64,000 nt of DNA from Rhizobium johnstonii 3841 (lineage in GTDB: Bacteria; Pseudomonadota; Alphaproteobacteria; Rhizobiales; Rhizobiaceae): the NCBI RefSeq assembly GCF_000009265.1, contig NC_008380.1, positions 2,857,501-2,921,500 of the forward strand. Reading direction: 5' to 3'. The position numbers were made by a program, and so were the translations under genes. Positions 8,173 through 16,642 of this stretch are shown here, piece after piece. The notes beneath the pieces are model-generated. The model was not told the origin of the DNA and ran no database searches. It saw only the letters and a program-made list of their open reading frames with translations. How positions within the stretch are numbered: the first letter of the stretch is position 1; every line of letters starts with the position of its first letter.

Positions 8173-9153
8173 CTACAATGCCGCGCGCCTTGCCGGAAGG
8201 TCAAAAAACGGAATGATCTCCGCATCTTTTTTGATGCTTTCATTAGGCACTTCACCCACGCCCCGATCGCCGTCGAGAAACGCCGCGATCGCGGCAAGAA
8301 CGGGCGCGGCGCCGATGATGCGCCGGTGGCCGAAGCCGTTCGCCCAGAACAGCCGAACGCCCTTCCCCGCCGCGCCATAGCGCCTGGCATGGAGAGACGA
8401 CACCTCCTTGTCATCTTCGGCATGGATGACGAACACCGGCCGGCCGATGACGCCCGCCGCCGCGCCGGCGTCGAAATCCTCAAGTCTCCGGCCGGTGACG
8501 CGATGGACCTCATTCTCCAGTGCCGCTTGCGCCGCAGGGCGAAGGCCGACCATCCGGCTGAAATCGGTAAACAGCCAGCCCATCTCGCTCGGCGCGCCGA
8601 TCAGCACCAGGCGGTCGCCGCCAACAGGCGCAACGCCGGGCAGCAGGCCCGCCGCCGAGACCATCAGCGCCGCGCCGCCAAAGGAATGGCCGATCGCCGC
8701 ATCGAATGCGCCGAAGCGCGCCTCGGCCGCCGCGATCGTCTCGACCGCAAGCCCCATATGCAGGAAGCGCCCGCCGGAACGGCCGTGGCCGGGAAAATCG
8801 AGCGCCACGACCTCCGCGCCCATTGCCGCAAGCATCGAAACGAGTTCGGCCATATATGCCGCGCTCGATCCCCAGCCATGTGTCACCAGATAGCGCTTGC
8901 GTTTACCCCTCGCCCCGCCGTTCAGCCGATAGGCATGCGCTTGGCGCCCGCCGGCAAGCCGGAGGGTGAAGCGTTCGGCACCGGCAAGCCGGAGCGCACC
9001 CGCTGCATGCACCGCTTTCGCCTTTGCTCCCTTCGGCTTTGTCGATGGCGTCCGGCAGAACAGCTGGAACGCCGCTTTGCCTGCCAGATCAGGAGAAACC
9101 GCCTGCAGAACGGAAAACCCGAGGCGGGTGACGTCAAGCGCAAAGTTTGCCAT
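8173..9153 (-). CDS. Alpha/beta hydrolase
   Basis: 326 residues. The alpha/beta hydrolase core starts near residue 85 with YLVTHGWGSS (oxyanion region), followed by VVALDFPGHGRSGG and the nucleophile elbow GHSFGG. The end of the core has VIHAEDDKEVS with the acid position and a late histidine in GFGHRRIIG. The first 80 residues are a helical, positively charged extension without a clear signal sequence. Substrate unknown. It is divergent from a MarR regulator, with a palindrome between them, so it is probably the regulator's target. Confidence 0.85.
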   Translation of the reverse strand: MANFALDVTRLGFSVLQAVSPDLAGKAAFQLFCRTPSTKPKGAKAKAVHAAGALRLAGAERFTLRLAGGRQAHAYRLNGGARGKRKRYLVTHGWGSSAAYMAELVSMLAAMGAEVVALDFPGHGRSGGRFLHMGLAVETIAAAEARFGAFDAAIGHSFGGAALMVSAAGLLPGVAPVGGDRLVLIGAPSEMGWLFTDFSRMVGLRPAAQAALENEVHRVTGRRLEDFDAGAAAGVIGRPVFVIHAEDDKEVSSLHARRYGAAGKGVRLFWANGFGHRRIIGAAPVLAAIAAFLDGDRGVGEVPNESIKKDAEIIPFFDLPARRAAL

Positions 9154-9171
9154 AGTGGGATTCCAAAAGAC

Positions 9172-9187
9172 TGTTCAACACTGAACA
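9172..9187. promoter_or_regulatory. Candidate MarR operator
   Basis: TGTTCA-ACAC-TGAACA, a perfect 6-4-6 palindrome, lies in the 47-base gap between the divergent hydrolase (start 9153) and MarR gene (start 9201). Position and symmetry fit an autoregulatory MarR site controlling both genes. Confidence 0.5.
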
Positions 9188-9200
9188 ATAAAGTACAACG

Positions 9201-9668
9201 ATGAACAAAAATCAATCCCTTCCCTGGGATCATCCGCGTTTTCGCAGCTGGATCGCGGTGGCTCGCGCCTGCCAGCTGATGCAACAATCCCTGGCCCGCT
9301 CGCTTGCCGATCTCGATATCAAGCCGCCGCACCTCGATATCCTGGTCAATCTCTATCGTTTCGAAGGCATCTCGCAGCAGGAGCTGGCGCGCAAACTGCT
9401 GGTCGGCCGCTCCAATATGAGCATGCTCTTGCCGCAGATGGAGAAGCGCGGCCTGATCCTTCGCCGCGATGACGAGCGCGACAAGCGCGTGCTGCGCCTC
9501 TATTTGACGCCAGAGGGTCGAAAACTGAGTGAGGAGGCCATGGCCATCCAGACCGGCCTCATCGACCGCGTGCTGTCGGACGAGCCGATAGAGCAATGCA
9601 TGGCGACCGCCGATTCGATGGAGCGGATCATCACCGTGCTGCTGAAAGATCTGCGCGACGAGGACTGA
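9201..9668 (+). CDS. MarR-family transcriptional regulator
   Basis: 155 residues, the usual size for this family of dimeric winged-helix repressors that release DNA on binding small ligands or on oxidation. The DNA-binding region reads ISQQELARKLLVGRSNMSMLLPQMEKRGLILRRDDERDKR (about 57-97), with the wing in the last part. It has a single cysteine near the N-terminus (ARACQLM) and one near the C-terminus. It is divergent from the alpha/beta hydrolase, with a palindrome between the starts. Confidence 0.92.
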   Translation: MNKNQSLPWDHPRFRSWIAVARACQLMQQSLARSLADLDIKPPHLDILVNLYRFEGISQQELARKLLVGRSNMSMLLPQMEKRGLILRRDDERDKRVLRLYLTPEGRKLSEEAMAIQTGLIDRVLSDEPIEQCMATADSMERIITVLLKDLRDED

Positions 9669-9671
9669 TGT

Positions 9672-10862
9672 TCAATGCAGCGTCGGCGCCGCCTCCGTAC
9701 CCGTCAGCGAGCGGTATTCCCAGGCGGCGACGACGATCAGCACCAACGTCGCCAGGATGCCCATCAGATAGACCTCGATGAAGGGCGCGACAAAGGCAAG
9801 CAGGATCAAAAACACCAGGCCGGCGAGATGCGAGAGCGGCATCCGCCCGCTGGTCGCGCCCTTGAACCAGAGATTGCCGATCAGGAACAGGCCGGAGCCG
9901 CCGAGCACGGCCGCGGCGATACCGAGATCGCCGGTTTCGTGCGGATGCGAGAACATGAACTCGACCGCGACAGCATGGACGATGATGCCGGCAAGGATAG
10001 GGATATGCCCATAGGTGAAGGCCTGCCGCGCCAAGCTTCCCGGCGTCTCTTCATGCTCGATGCGGTGGGCGGCGCGCCCGTGGCCGAAGCGGAAGTAGAG
10101 CCACCACATGGCGACCGTGCCGATGAAAGCGGTGACGAAGACGACGCTGGTCAGTCCTGAGAACGGCAGCTCCGCAAATGTGCGGCCGGACACGAGGATC
10201 GCTTCGCCGAGGCAGATGATCACGAAGAGTGCACAGCGCTCCGCCATGTGCGCGCCGGAAACGTCCCAGTCCCGCGCCGTCGAGCGGCCGAGCCCCGGCA
10301 CGGCAAAGCCTGCGGCCGGCCCGGCATATTCGATCGCAAGCGCTATCACCCAGGCGATCAGCCGGGCTTCATGCTCGAGCAGCCCACCGGCAATCCAGAA
10401 GGCGCCTGCTACCACGAGCCAGGCTGTGATGCGGACGAAATTCAGCGTATTAGCGCGATCGACGCGCGTCATCGCATAGGTCGTAAACAGCGAGCGCCCG
10501 ACCTGCATCGCCACATAGGCGCCGGCAAACAGCAGGCCCTTGTCGCCGAAAGCCTCGGGGATGGAGGCAGACAGCAGCAGCCCGAGCATCATCAGCGCCA
10601 CCAGCATCCCGCGCACCGGCATCTTGTCCGGATCGAGCCAGTTCGTCACCCAGGCGGTGAAGATCCACACCCACCAGACGGCGAAGGTCATCAGCGCCGC
10701 TTCGGCCGCACCGAGCGGCGTGTAGTGGGCGGCGAGCGCATGCGAGAGCTGCGAGATCGAAAAGACGAAGACCAGGTCGAAGAACAGTTCGAGGAAGGTC
10801 ACCTTGTTGCCGCTGGCGCTGCCCTTGGCGCGCAGCCAGTTCTTTCCGTTCGTTTTCGCCAT
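9672..10862 (-). CDS. Low temperature requirement protein A (LtrA) family membrane protein
   Basis: 396 residues with roughly ten hydrophobic segments. The family hallmark VTFLELFFDLVFVFSISQLSHAL lies near the N-terminus (about 22-44). LtrA was first tied to growth of Listeria at low temperature; the biochemical role is unknown. An inner-membrane protein. The gene ends three bases from the MarR stop, tail to tail. No signal peptide beyond the first membrane helix. Confidence 0.9.
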   Translation of the reverse strand: MAKTNGKNWLRAKGSASGNKVTFLELFFDLVFVFSISQLSHALAAHYTPLGAAEAALMTFAVWWVWIFTAWVTNWLDPDKMPVRGMLVALMMLGLLLSASIPEAFGDKGLLFAGAYVAMQVGRSLFTTYAMTRVDRANTLNFVRITAWLVVAGAFWIAGGLLEHEARLIAWVIALAIEYAGPAAGFAVPGLGRSTARDWDVSGAHMAERCALFVIICLGEAILVSGRTFAELPFSGLTSVVFVTAFIGTVAMWWLYFRFGHGRAAHRIEHEETPGSLARQAFTYGHIPILAGIIVHAVAVEFMFSHPHETGDLGIAAAVLGGSGLFLIGNLWFKGATSGRMPLSHLAGLVFLILLAFVAPFIEVYLMGILATLVLIVVAAWEYRSLTGTEAAPTLH

Positions 10863-10924
10863 ATGGCCCCCCGATGGCTGGAATTATGAGTCTGTTGAAT
10901 TTGATAGCGGCGCGCTCGTGAGCG

Positions 10925-11302
10925 TCAGCGCGGCTTCTCCGCCGTATCGCGGTTCATGCCCTTTTCGCTGAGCTCGTGCTCATAGGCCGAAAACAGCTCC
11001 GCGCCCCGTTCGCCGAGCTCGCGCAGATAGGTCCAGGTGTAGATGCCGGTATCGTGCATGTCGTCGAAGCCGATCCGGACCGCGTAATTGCCGGTCGGCA
11101 TCATCGAGATGATCGCGACGTTGCGTTTGCCCGGCACCGTCAGCTTCTGCCCCGGCCCATGGCCCTGCACTTCGGCCGAGGGCGACAGCACGCGCAGCAT
11201 CTCCGCCGACAGGTCGAAGCTCTGGCCGTCGTTGAAGGTCACCACCAGCCGCTGCCTGTCTTTCGAGACGCGAAGTTCGCTCGGCCAGATATCGCTCATC
11301 AT
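10925..11302 (-). CDS. DUF971 family protein
   Basis: 125 residues; the domain covers about 8-100 (WPSELRVSKDRQRLVVTFNDGQSFDLSAEMLRVLSPSAEVQGHG; IGFDDMHDTGIYTWTYLRELG). DUF971 is the small domain also found at the N-terminus of gamma-butyrobetaine hydroxylase and in Fe-S-associated proteins; alone, its function is unsettled. Two ATG codons (11302 and 11299) are possible; GAGGA lies just upstream. Divergent from moaA, 134 bases away. Confidence 0.85.
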   Translation of the reverse strand: MMSDIWPSELRVSKDRQRLVVTFNDGQSFDLSAEMLRVLSPSAEVQGHGPGQKLTVPGKRNVAIISMMPTGNYAVRIGFDDMHDTGIYTWTYLRELGERGAELFSAYEHELSEKGMNRDTAEKPR

Positions 11303-11436
11303 TTTGTCCTCTTCTCATGCGAGGAGTAGGCGTTGATCTTTTTCAGCGCAAGCTGAAATTGGCATGCTCACGCGGGCTGTTTCCCTTGACGCGACAATAG
11401 CATATGCCCACATTGATGAGAGGTACGGAGATACAG

Positions 11437-12483
11437 GTGAACACCAGAGTTGGAACGATAGGCAATGCATTGCCGCTGGTGGCAGGTGCGGACCCGATGA
11501 TCGACCCCTTCGGGCGGGCGGTCACCTATCTCCGCGTTTCCGTCACCGACCGCTGCGATTTCCGCTGCACCTATTGCATGGCGGAGAACATGACGTTCCT
11601 GCCGAAGAAGGATCTCTTGACGCTGGAAGAGCTCGACCGGCTCTGTTCCGCCTTCATCGCCAAGGGTGTCAGAAAGATCAGGCTGACCGGCGGCGAGCCC
11701 CTGGTGCGCAAGAACATCATGTATCTGGTTCGCCAGCTCGGCCAGAAGATCGGCTCCGGCCTCGACGAGCTGACGCTGACGACCAACGGTTCGCAGCTCG
11801 CTCGCAATGCGGAGGAGCTTTATGATTGCGGCGTGCGCCGCATCAACGTCTCGCTGGATACGCTCGACCCCGACAAGTTCCGCAAAATCACCCGCTGGGG
11901 TGATTTCGCCAAGGTCATGGAAGGCATCGACGCGGCTCAGAAAGCCGGGCTGAAGGTCAAGCTCAACGCCGTGGCGCTGAAGGATTTCAACGATGCCGAG
12001 ATGCCGGAGCTGCTGCGCTTCGCCCATGGCCGCGGCATGGATCTCACCGTCATCGAAACCATGCCGATGGGCGAGATCGAAGAAGACCGCACCGACCAGT
12101 ACCTGCCGCTTTCGAAACTGCGCGCCGATCTCGAAGACCAGTTCACTCTTGCTGACATCGATTACCAGACCGGCGGCCCGGCGCGTTATGTCAGGGTCGA
12201 AGAAACCGGCGGCCGCCTCGGCTTCATCACGCCGATGACCCATAATTTCTGCGAGAGCTGCAACCGCGTCCGCCTGACCTGCACCGGCACGCTCTACATG
12301 TGCCTCGGCCAGAACGACGCCGCCGATCTGCGCGCCGCACTCCGCGCCACCGAAGACGACGCCCTCCTCCACGCCGCCATCGACGAGGCCATCACCCGCA
12401 AACCCAAAGGCCACGACTTCATCATCGACCGGACGCATAACCGTCCGGCCGTGGCCAGGCATATGAGCGTTACGGGTGGGTGA
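11437..12483 (+). CDS. moaA: GTP 3',8-cyclase MoaA (molybdenum cofactor biosynthesis)
   Basis: Radical-SAM enzyme that, with MoaC, converts GTP to cyclic pyranopterin monophosphate. 348 residues from the GTG at 11437, which follows GGAG at six bases. The frame is open to an ATG at 11404, but the family usually starts near this GTG. The N-terminal [4Fe-4S] motif is CDFRCTYC, followed by the SAM-binding TGGEPL; the second cluster is held by CESCNRVRLTCTGTLYMC near the C-terminus. The protein ends in the conserved Gly-Gly (SVTGG) needed for catalysis. mobA-mobB for the same cofactor lie 17 kb away. Confidence 0.95.
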   Translation: MNTRVGTIGNALPLVAGADPMIDPFGRAVTYLRVSVTDRCDFRCTYCMAENMTFLPKKDLLTLEELDRLCSAFIAKGVRKIRLTGGEPLVRKNIMYLVRQLGQKIGSGLDELTLTTNGSQLARNAEELYDCGVRRINVSLDTLDPDKFRKITRWGDFAKVMEGIDAAQKAGLKVKLNAVALKDFNDAEMPELLRFAHGRGMDLTVIETMPMGEIEEDRTDQYLPLSKLRADLEDQFTLADIDYQTGGPARYVRVEETGGRLGFITPMTHNFCESCNRVRLTCTGTLYMCLGQNDAADLRAALRATEDDALLHAAIDEAITRKPKGHDFIIDRTHNRPAVARHMSVTGG

Positions 12484-12490
12484 GAAGCGG

Positions 12491-12530
12491 TCCCGCAAAG
12501 CGGGAGCAATCGATCCAGTGAATCGATTGC
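12491..12530. repeat. Double hairpin after moaA
   Basis: TCCCGC-AAA-GCGGGA (12491-12505) is followed at once by GCAATCGAT / ATCGATTGC (12506-12514 and 12522-12530). Such tandem small hairpins are frequent downstream of rhizobial genes and may end transcription or protect the mRNA. Confidence 0.55.
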
Positions 12531-12580
12531 AGCTTCGAACGCCCTGAGCCCCGCGAAGGGCCGGGATATGGTGAGGCAGA

Positions 12581-12749
12581 CTCCCTCTTCTCCCCAGCGG
12601 GGAGAAGATGCCCTTCAGGGCAGATGAGGGGGTGAGCGACGACAGGAGCGAATGCGCTGAGCGCAAGCGAAGAGCAATCAACGTTGTGCCGAGTGGCCCC
12701 CTCATCCGACCCTTCGGGCCACCTTCTCCCCGCTGGGGAGAAGAGGGAG
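12581..12749. repeat. REP-like inverted repeat pair
   Basis: The left unit 12581-12632 (CTCCCTCTTCTCCCCAGCGG... to GATGAGGGGG) and right unit 12697-12749 (CCCCCTCATCCGACC... to GGGAGAAGAGGGAG) are inverted copies. Each contains a CTTCTCCCC/GGGGAGAAG hairpin. They fill most of the gap between the convergent moaA and methyltransferase genes; nothing coding is supported in 12484-12759. Confidence 0.75.
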
Positions 12750-12759
12750 CCGCTCCTCA

Positions 12760-13545
12760 TCACCCAGGCTTACGCGCACAAATCGCAAACCGCTCCTGCA
12801 CCATACGCTCAAGCCCGCGCAAAAAAGGCATCTTGCGCGCCTGCGCCCAATGAATATCGCTGAGCTTGCGGTCGACGACGATGTCCGTAAAACCGGCCTG
12901 GCGCAGAAGATCGACGACTGCTTCGGCCGGCATCTGGCTGGAGAAATGCACGCGTGAGCGGATCTTCTGGTGCCGCGCCATCATCTCCGGCGACATGTGG
13001 CTCGCCGGCGGCTTGCCGGTCACCTTCGTCCAGAGCTTCTGCAGGCCCTTGACCCAGGTTTCCTTACCCATATTGCCGTCGAGGATCAGCACCTTGCCGC
13101 CCGGCTTCAATACCGAGAACCATTCCTTGAAGGCCGAAGCCGGGTCCACCAGCGTCCAAACGAGATGGCGGTTGGTGATGACGTCGTAGCTGTCCTTCGG
13201 CTCCATCGTGTTTTCGGCGTCGCCGGAAACAAAGCGGATATCGGCGCCGCGCTTCTTCGCCTTGGCACGCGCCTGCGCCAGCATCGCATCCGACCAGTCG
13301 AGGCCGGTGACCGCAAAGCCGGCACTGTGCATCAGATGCGAGATGACGGCGGTGCCGCAGGCGAGATCGAGTGCCGCTCGCCCCTGCCCCTCGCCGAGAT
13401 GTTTTCTGATCAGCCGCTGCCAGCCTTTGCGCTCCGCTTCCGAAAAGATTTCATGACCGACGCTCTGGTCGAAGGTCGCCGCCCGTTCCGACCAGAAATC
13501 GCGGATTTCATCGCGGATGGAGTAGTTCGTATTCATGGAATTCAT
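12760..13545 (-). CDS. Class I SAM-dependent methyltransferase
   Basis: 261 residues from the ATG at 13545; other in-frame starts are a GTG at 13554 and an ATG at 13536. Motif I reads ALDLACGTAVISHLM (about 60-74), followed by VTGLDWSDAMLAQARAKAKKRG and motif II/III VLKPGGKVLILDGNMG. It resembles the ubiquinone/menaquinone-type small-molecule methyltransferases; the acceptor is not evident. It is divergent from an iron-complex ABC importer and shares with it a short intergenic region with a TGA-N9-TCA site, so it may take part in metal-chelate metabolism (inference). Confidence 0.85.
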   Translation of the reverse strand: MNSMNTNYSIRDEIRDFWSERAATFDQSVGHEIFSEAERKGWQRLIRKHLGEGQGRAALDLACGTAVISHLMHSAGFAVTGLDWSDAMLAQARAKAKKRGADIRFVSGDAENTMEPKDSYDVITNRHLVWTLVDPASAFKEWFSVLKPGGKVLILDGNMGKETWVKGLQKLWTKVTGKPPASHMSPEMMARHQKIRSRVHFSSQMPAEAVVDLLRQAGFTDIVVDRKLSDIHWAQARKMPFLRGLERMVQERFAICARKPG

Positions 13546-13597
13546 TTGAGGCACCCCGGCATCGGATCAGTTTGGAAACGCTCTAAAACATAGAACT

Positions 13598-13612
13598 TGA
13601 TTCATTAAGTCA
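13598..13612. promoter_or_regulatory. Candidate iron-responsive operator (TGA-N9-TCA)
   Basis: TGATTCATTAAGTCA fits the TGA-N9-TCA iron-responsive operator reported for RirA-regulated genes in rhizobia. It is 52 bases upstream of the methyltransferase start and 48 upstream of the binding-protein start, so it could control both directions. A six-base consensus turns up by chance at roughly 1 in 4000 positions, so location is the main support. Confidence 0.5.
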
Positions 13613-13660
13613 TATTTCTTATGCCTGCGGACATTATTCAGACCTCGGGGGAATTTCCAG

Positions 13661-14797
13661 ATGAATTTCGTGAAAATACTCGCAGTCTCCGCAGCGGCGA
13701 TTGCGAGCCTGTTGCCGCTTTCGGCCTGGGCGCAGTCCTTCACCGTCAAGGATGTCGCGGGTCGTGAAGTGACCTTCGACAAGCCGGTCGAGCGTGTGAT
13801 CCTTGGGGAAGGCCGCATGCTCTACGCCGTCGCGCCGATCGAGAAGGAAGATCCCTTCGCCAAAATCGTCGGCTGGCGCAACGATCTCTGGACCACCGAC
13901 AAGGACGGCTTCAACGCCTATGTCGAGAAGTTTCCGAAGGGCAAGGACCTGCCCTTTCTGGGCAACCTGACCGACGGCACGCTGCAGACCGAGACGGTCG
14001 TCAAGCTTCATCCCGACGTGCTGCTGCTGCCGATCGGCAACAAAGCGGCCGCCGACGAGGTGAAGCTCGAAGACATGCTGAACGGCATCGGCGTGAAGAT
14101 CGTCTACATCGATTTCCGCGAGCACATTCTCGCCAATACCGAGCCGAGCCTGAAGATCCTCGGCCAGATCTTCGGCCATGAAGACCGCGCCGAAGCCGTC
14201 GCCAGCTTCTGGAAAGAGCAGATGGCCCGCGTCACCGACAGACTGAAGGCCGCCAATCCGCCGAAGCCGAATGTCTTCATGTACCGCGCCGCAGGTCTGG
14301 TCGAATGCTGCGGCACCTTCGGTCCCGACAATTTCGGCCTGATGGTCGATTGGGCCGGCGGCCACAATCTCGGCTCCGATTTCCTGCCGGGCTATACCGG
14401 CTCGATCAATGCCGAGCAGGTTGTCGCCTCCAATCCTGACGTCATCGTCGTCACCGGCTCCAACTGGAGCCAGACCAAGAATGCCAAGGATTATGTGAAT
14501 GTCGGTCCGAATGCCGCCGCCACCTTCGACGACAGCCGCAAGGCGCTGAACACGTTGGTGGAAAACCCTGCCTTCACCGGCTCCAGAGCTGTTGCCGGCG
14601 GCAATGTCCATGCGATCTGGCACCAGTTCTATACCAGCCCCTACCAGTTCGTCGCCGTGCAGCAGCTGGCCAAGTGGTTCCATCCGAACCTCTTTGCCGA
14701 TCTCGATCCCGATGCCACCTTCAAGGAATTCCACGAAAAATTCCTGCCGGTCGCATACCAGCCGGGTTACTGGGTCGACGCCAAGGTGGGTCAGTAG
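13661..14797 (+). CDS. ABC transporter substrate-binding protein, iron-complex type (PF01497-like)
   Basis: 378 residues with a Sec signal peptide (MNFVKILAVSAAAIASLLPLS..., cleavage after AWA near residue 23). The mature part starts FTVKDVAGREVTFDKPVERVIL, typical of periplasmic binding proteins of the BtuF/FhuD fold, and contains LHPDVLLLP and ASNPDVIVVTGS. It delivers an iron chelate or related metal complex to the permease encoded next. It is the first gene of a three-gene operon in the order binding protein, permease, ATPase. The exact ligand cannot be read from sequence; ferric siderophore, heme or another metallophore are all open. Confidence 0.88.
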   Translation: MNFVKILAVSAAAIASLLPLSAWAQSFTVKDVAGREVTFDKPVERVILGEGRMLYAVAPIEKEDPFAKIVGWRNDLWTTDKDGFNAYVEKFPKGKDLPFLGNLTDGTLQTETVVKLHPDVLLLPIGNKAAADEVKLEDMLNGIGVKIVYIDFREHILANTEPSLKILGQIFGHEDRAEAVASFWKEQMARVTDRLKAANPPKPNVFMYRAAGLVECCGTFGPDNFGLMVDWAGGHNLGSDFLPGYTGSINAEQVVASNPDVIVVTGSNWSQTKNAKDYVNVGPNAAATFDDSRKALNTLVENPAFTGSRAVAGGNVHAIWHQFYTSPYQFVAVQQLAKWFHPNLFADLDPDATFKEFHEKFLPVAYQPGYWVDAKVGQ

Positions 14798-14803
14798 TCC
14801 AAA

Positions 14804-15874
14804 ATGGCCGAGATCGCCGCCATATCGATCGAAGCCGAAGCCGGGAGGGAGCGCTACCGCGCCCTTGCCCGGCGCAAGCTGCTGATCCTTATCGCCATGA
14901 CGGCAGCGCTCTGCCTGTCCTTTGCCGTCGATCTCGCCTGGGGGCCGGCCCGCTATAGTCTTACCGAGGTTGTCTCGGCCCTCCTCGACCCCTCCTCCGT
15001 TTCGGATCAGGTGCGGGCCGTCGTCTGGGACATCCGTATGCCGGTTGCGGTGATGGCGATCGTCGTGGGCGCGTCGCTCTCCGTCGCCGGCGCGCAGATG
15101 CAGACGATCCTCGCCAATCCGCTCGCCAGCCCGTTCACGCTCGGTATTTCAGCGGCGGCAAGCTTCGGCGCCGCACTGGCGATCGTCACCAGCGTTCCGC
15201 TTCTGCCTGTTGCAGCCGGCCTGCTGGTGCCGGTCAATGCCTTCATCATGGCGCTGATCGCCACGCTCTTCATCCATTTCGTCTCGCAGGCCCGCGGTGT
15301 CTCGGTGCAGACGGTGGTGCTGCTCGGCATCGCGCTGGTCTTCACCTTCAATGCCTTGCTCGCCTTCCTGCAATATCTCGCCTCCGAACAGGCACTGTCG
15401 GCTGTCGTCTTCTGGACGATGGGCAGCCTCACCAAGGCCACCTGGCCGAAGATCTGGGTGACGCTCGCGGTTCTGCTGGCAGCACTTCCCCTCTTTGCCC
15501 GCAATGCCTGGGCGCTGACGGCCATCCGCCTCGGCGAGGACAAGGCCGCAAGCTTCGGCGTCAATGTCCGCCGCATCCGGCTGGAAACCATGCTTGTGGT
15601 GTCGTTGCTTGCCGCAATACCCGTCAGCTTCGTCGGCACGATCGGTTTCGTCGGCCTCGTCGGGCCGCATATCGCGCGCATGATCCTCGGCGAGGATCAG
15701 CGCTTCTTCCGGCCGGGCTCGATCCTGTCGGGTGCGCTGCTCCTGTCGCTGACCTCAATCGTCTCGAAGTCGATCATTCCGGGCGTCGTCTTTCCGATCG
15801 GCATCATAACCGCCCTGGTCGGCGTCCCCTTCTTCTTCTCCCTCATCCTCTCGAACAGGAGCCGGTCGTGGTAG
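14804..15874 (+). CDS. ABC transporter permease, FecCD/BtuC family
   Basis: 356 residues with about nine or ten membrane segments. Family features are GASLSVAGAQMQTILANPLASPFTLGIS (about 84-111), where the two conserved glycine/asparagine-proline turns lie, and the cytoplasmic coupling loop ending in FVGLVGPHIARMILG (about 285-300). Starts six bases after the binding-protein stop and overlaps the ATPase start (GTGGTAG). Inner membrane; forms a homodimer with the ATPase in this type of importer. Confidence 0.93.
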   Translation: MAEIAAISIEAEAGRERYRALARRKLLILIAMTAALCLSFAVDLAWGPARYSLTEVVSALLDPSSVSDQVRAVVWDIRMPVAVMAIVVGASLSVAGAQMQTILANPLASPFTLGISAAASFGAALAIVTSVPLLPVAAGLLVPVNAFIMALIATLFIHFVSQARGVSVQTVVLLGIALVFTFNALLAFLQYLASEQALSAVVFWTMGSLTKATWPKIWVTLAVLLAALPLFARNAWALTAIRLGEDKAASFGVNVRRIRLETMLVVSLLAAIPVSFVGTIGFVGLVGPHIARMILGEDQRFFRPGSILSGALLLSLTSIVSKSIIPGVVFPIGIITALVGVPFFFSLILSNRSRSW

Positions 15875-16620
15875 CGCTTCAGTTGCAGTCGGTCGGCGCC
15901 TATCACGGTCGCAAGCTCTTCGTCGAGGACGTGACGACGCCGGTGATGAAGTCAGGCGAGGTCGTGGCGGTGATCGGCCCGAACGCTGCCGGCAAATCGA
16001 CCCTCTTCAAGCGCATCACCGGCCTCCTAAAAGGGCCGGGCCATGTCGTCGTCGAAGGCTCGAAGGCGAAAAACGCCATCGGCTACACGCCGCAGGATAC
16101 CTCGGCAAACGCCGTGCTGACGGTCTACGAATCCATCCTGCTCGCCCGCAAGCAGGGCCAGTCCTGGGCCGTCAGCGACAGCGACCTGCGCTTCATCGAC
16201 GAGATCATGAAGGCGCTGAACATTACCTCCATCGCCTTCCGCGACCTCGGCGCGCTTTCCGGCGGCCAGCGCCAGCTCGTCTCGATCGCCCAGGCGCTCG
16301 TCCGCGAACCCGAGATCATGCTGATGGACGAGCCGACCAGTGCGCTCGATCTCCACCGCCAGGTCGAGGTCCTCGACTTCATGCGCCGACAGGCCCGCAC
16401 CAAGGGCATGATCGTGCTGATCGCCATCCACGATCTCAACCAGGCGCTGCGCTTCGCCGACAAGGTCATCGTCATCGCCAACGGCCGCATGCATGCCTGC
16501 GGCACCCCCCGCGACGTCGTCACCGCCGAGATGCTGCGGGAGATCTACAGGGTCGAGGCCCGGGTGGAGAGATGCTCGCTGGACCATGACCACGTGATTG
16601 TGGATGGGACGGCGCATTGA
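15868..16620 (+). CDS. ABC transporter ATP-binding protein, iron-complex type
   Basis: 250 residues from a GTG start that overlaps the permease stop by seven bases. Walker A is GPNAAGKST (about 38-46), the signature LSGGQRQLVSIAQAL and Walker B IMLMDEPTSALD, followed by the switch histidine in AIHDLNQALRF. Powers the importer encoded by the two preceding genes. Ends 22 bases from the convergent SorC-type regulator. Confidence 0.95.
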   Translation: MVALQLQSVGAYHGRKLFVEDVTTPVMKSGEVVAVIGPNAAGKSTLFKRITGLLKGPGHVVVEGSKAKNAIGYTPQDTSANAVLTVYESILLARKQGQSWAVSDSDLRFIDEIMKALNITSIAFRDLGALSGGQRQLVSIAQALVREPEIMLMDEPTSALDLHRQVEVLDFMRRQARTKGMIVLIAIHDLNQALRFADKVIVIANGRMHACGTPRDVVTAEMLREIYRVEARVERCSLDHDHVIVDGTAH

Positions 16621-16642
16621 GGTGGCAAATCAGCCTAACTCA

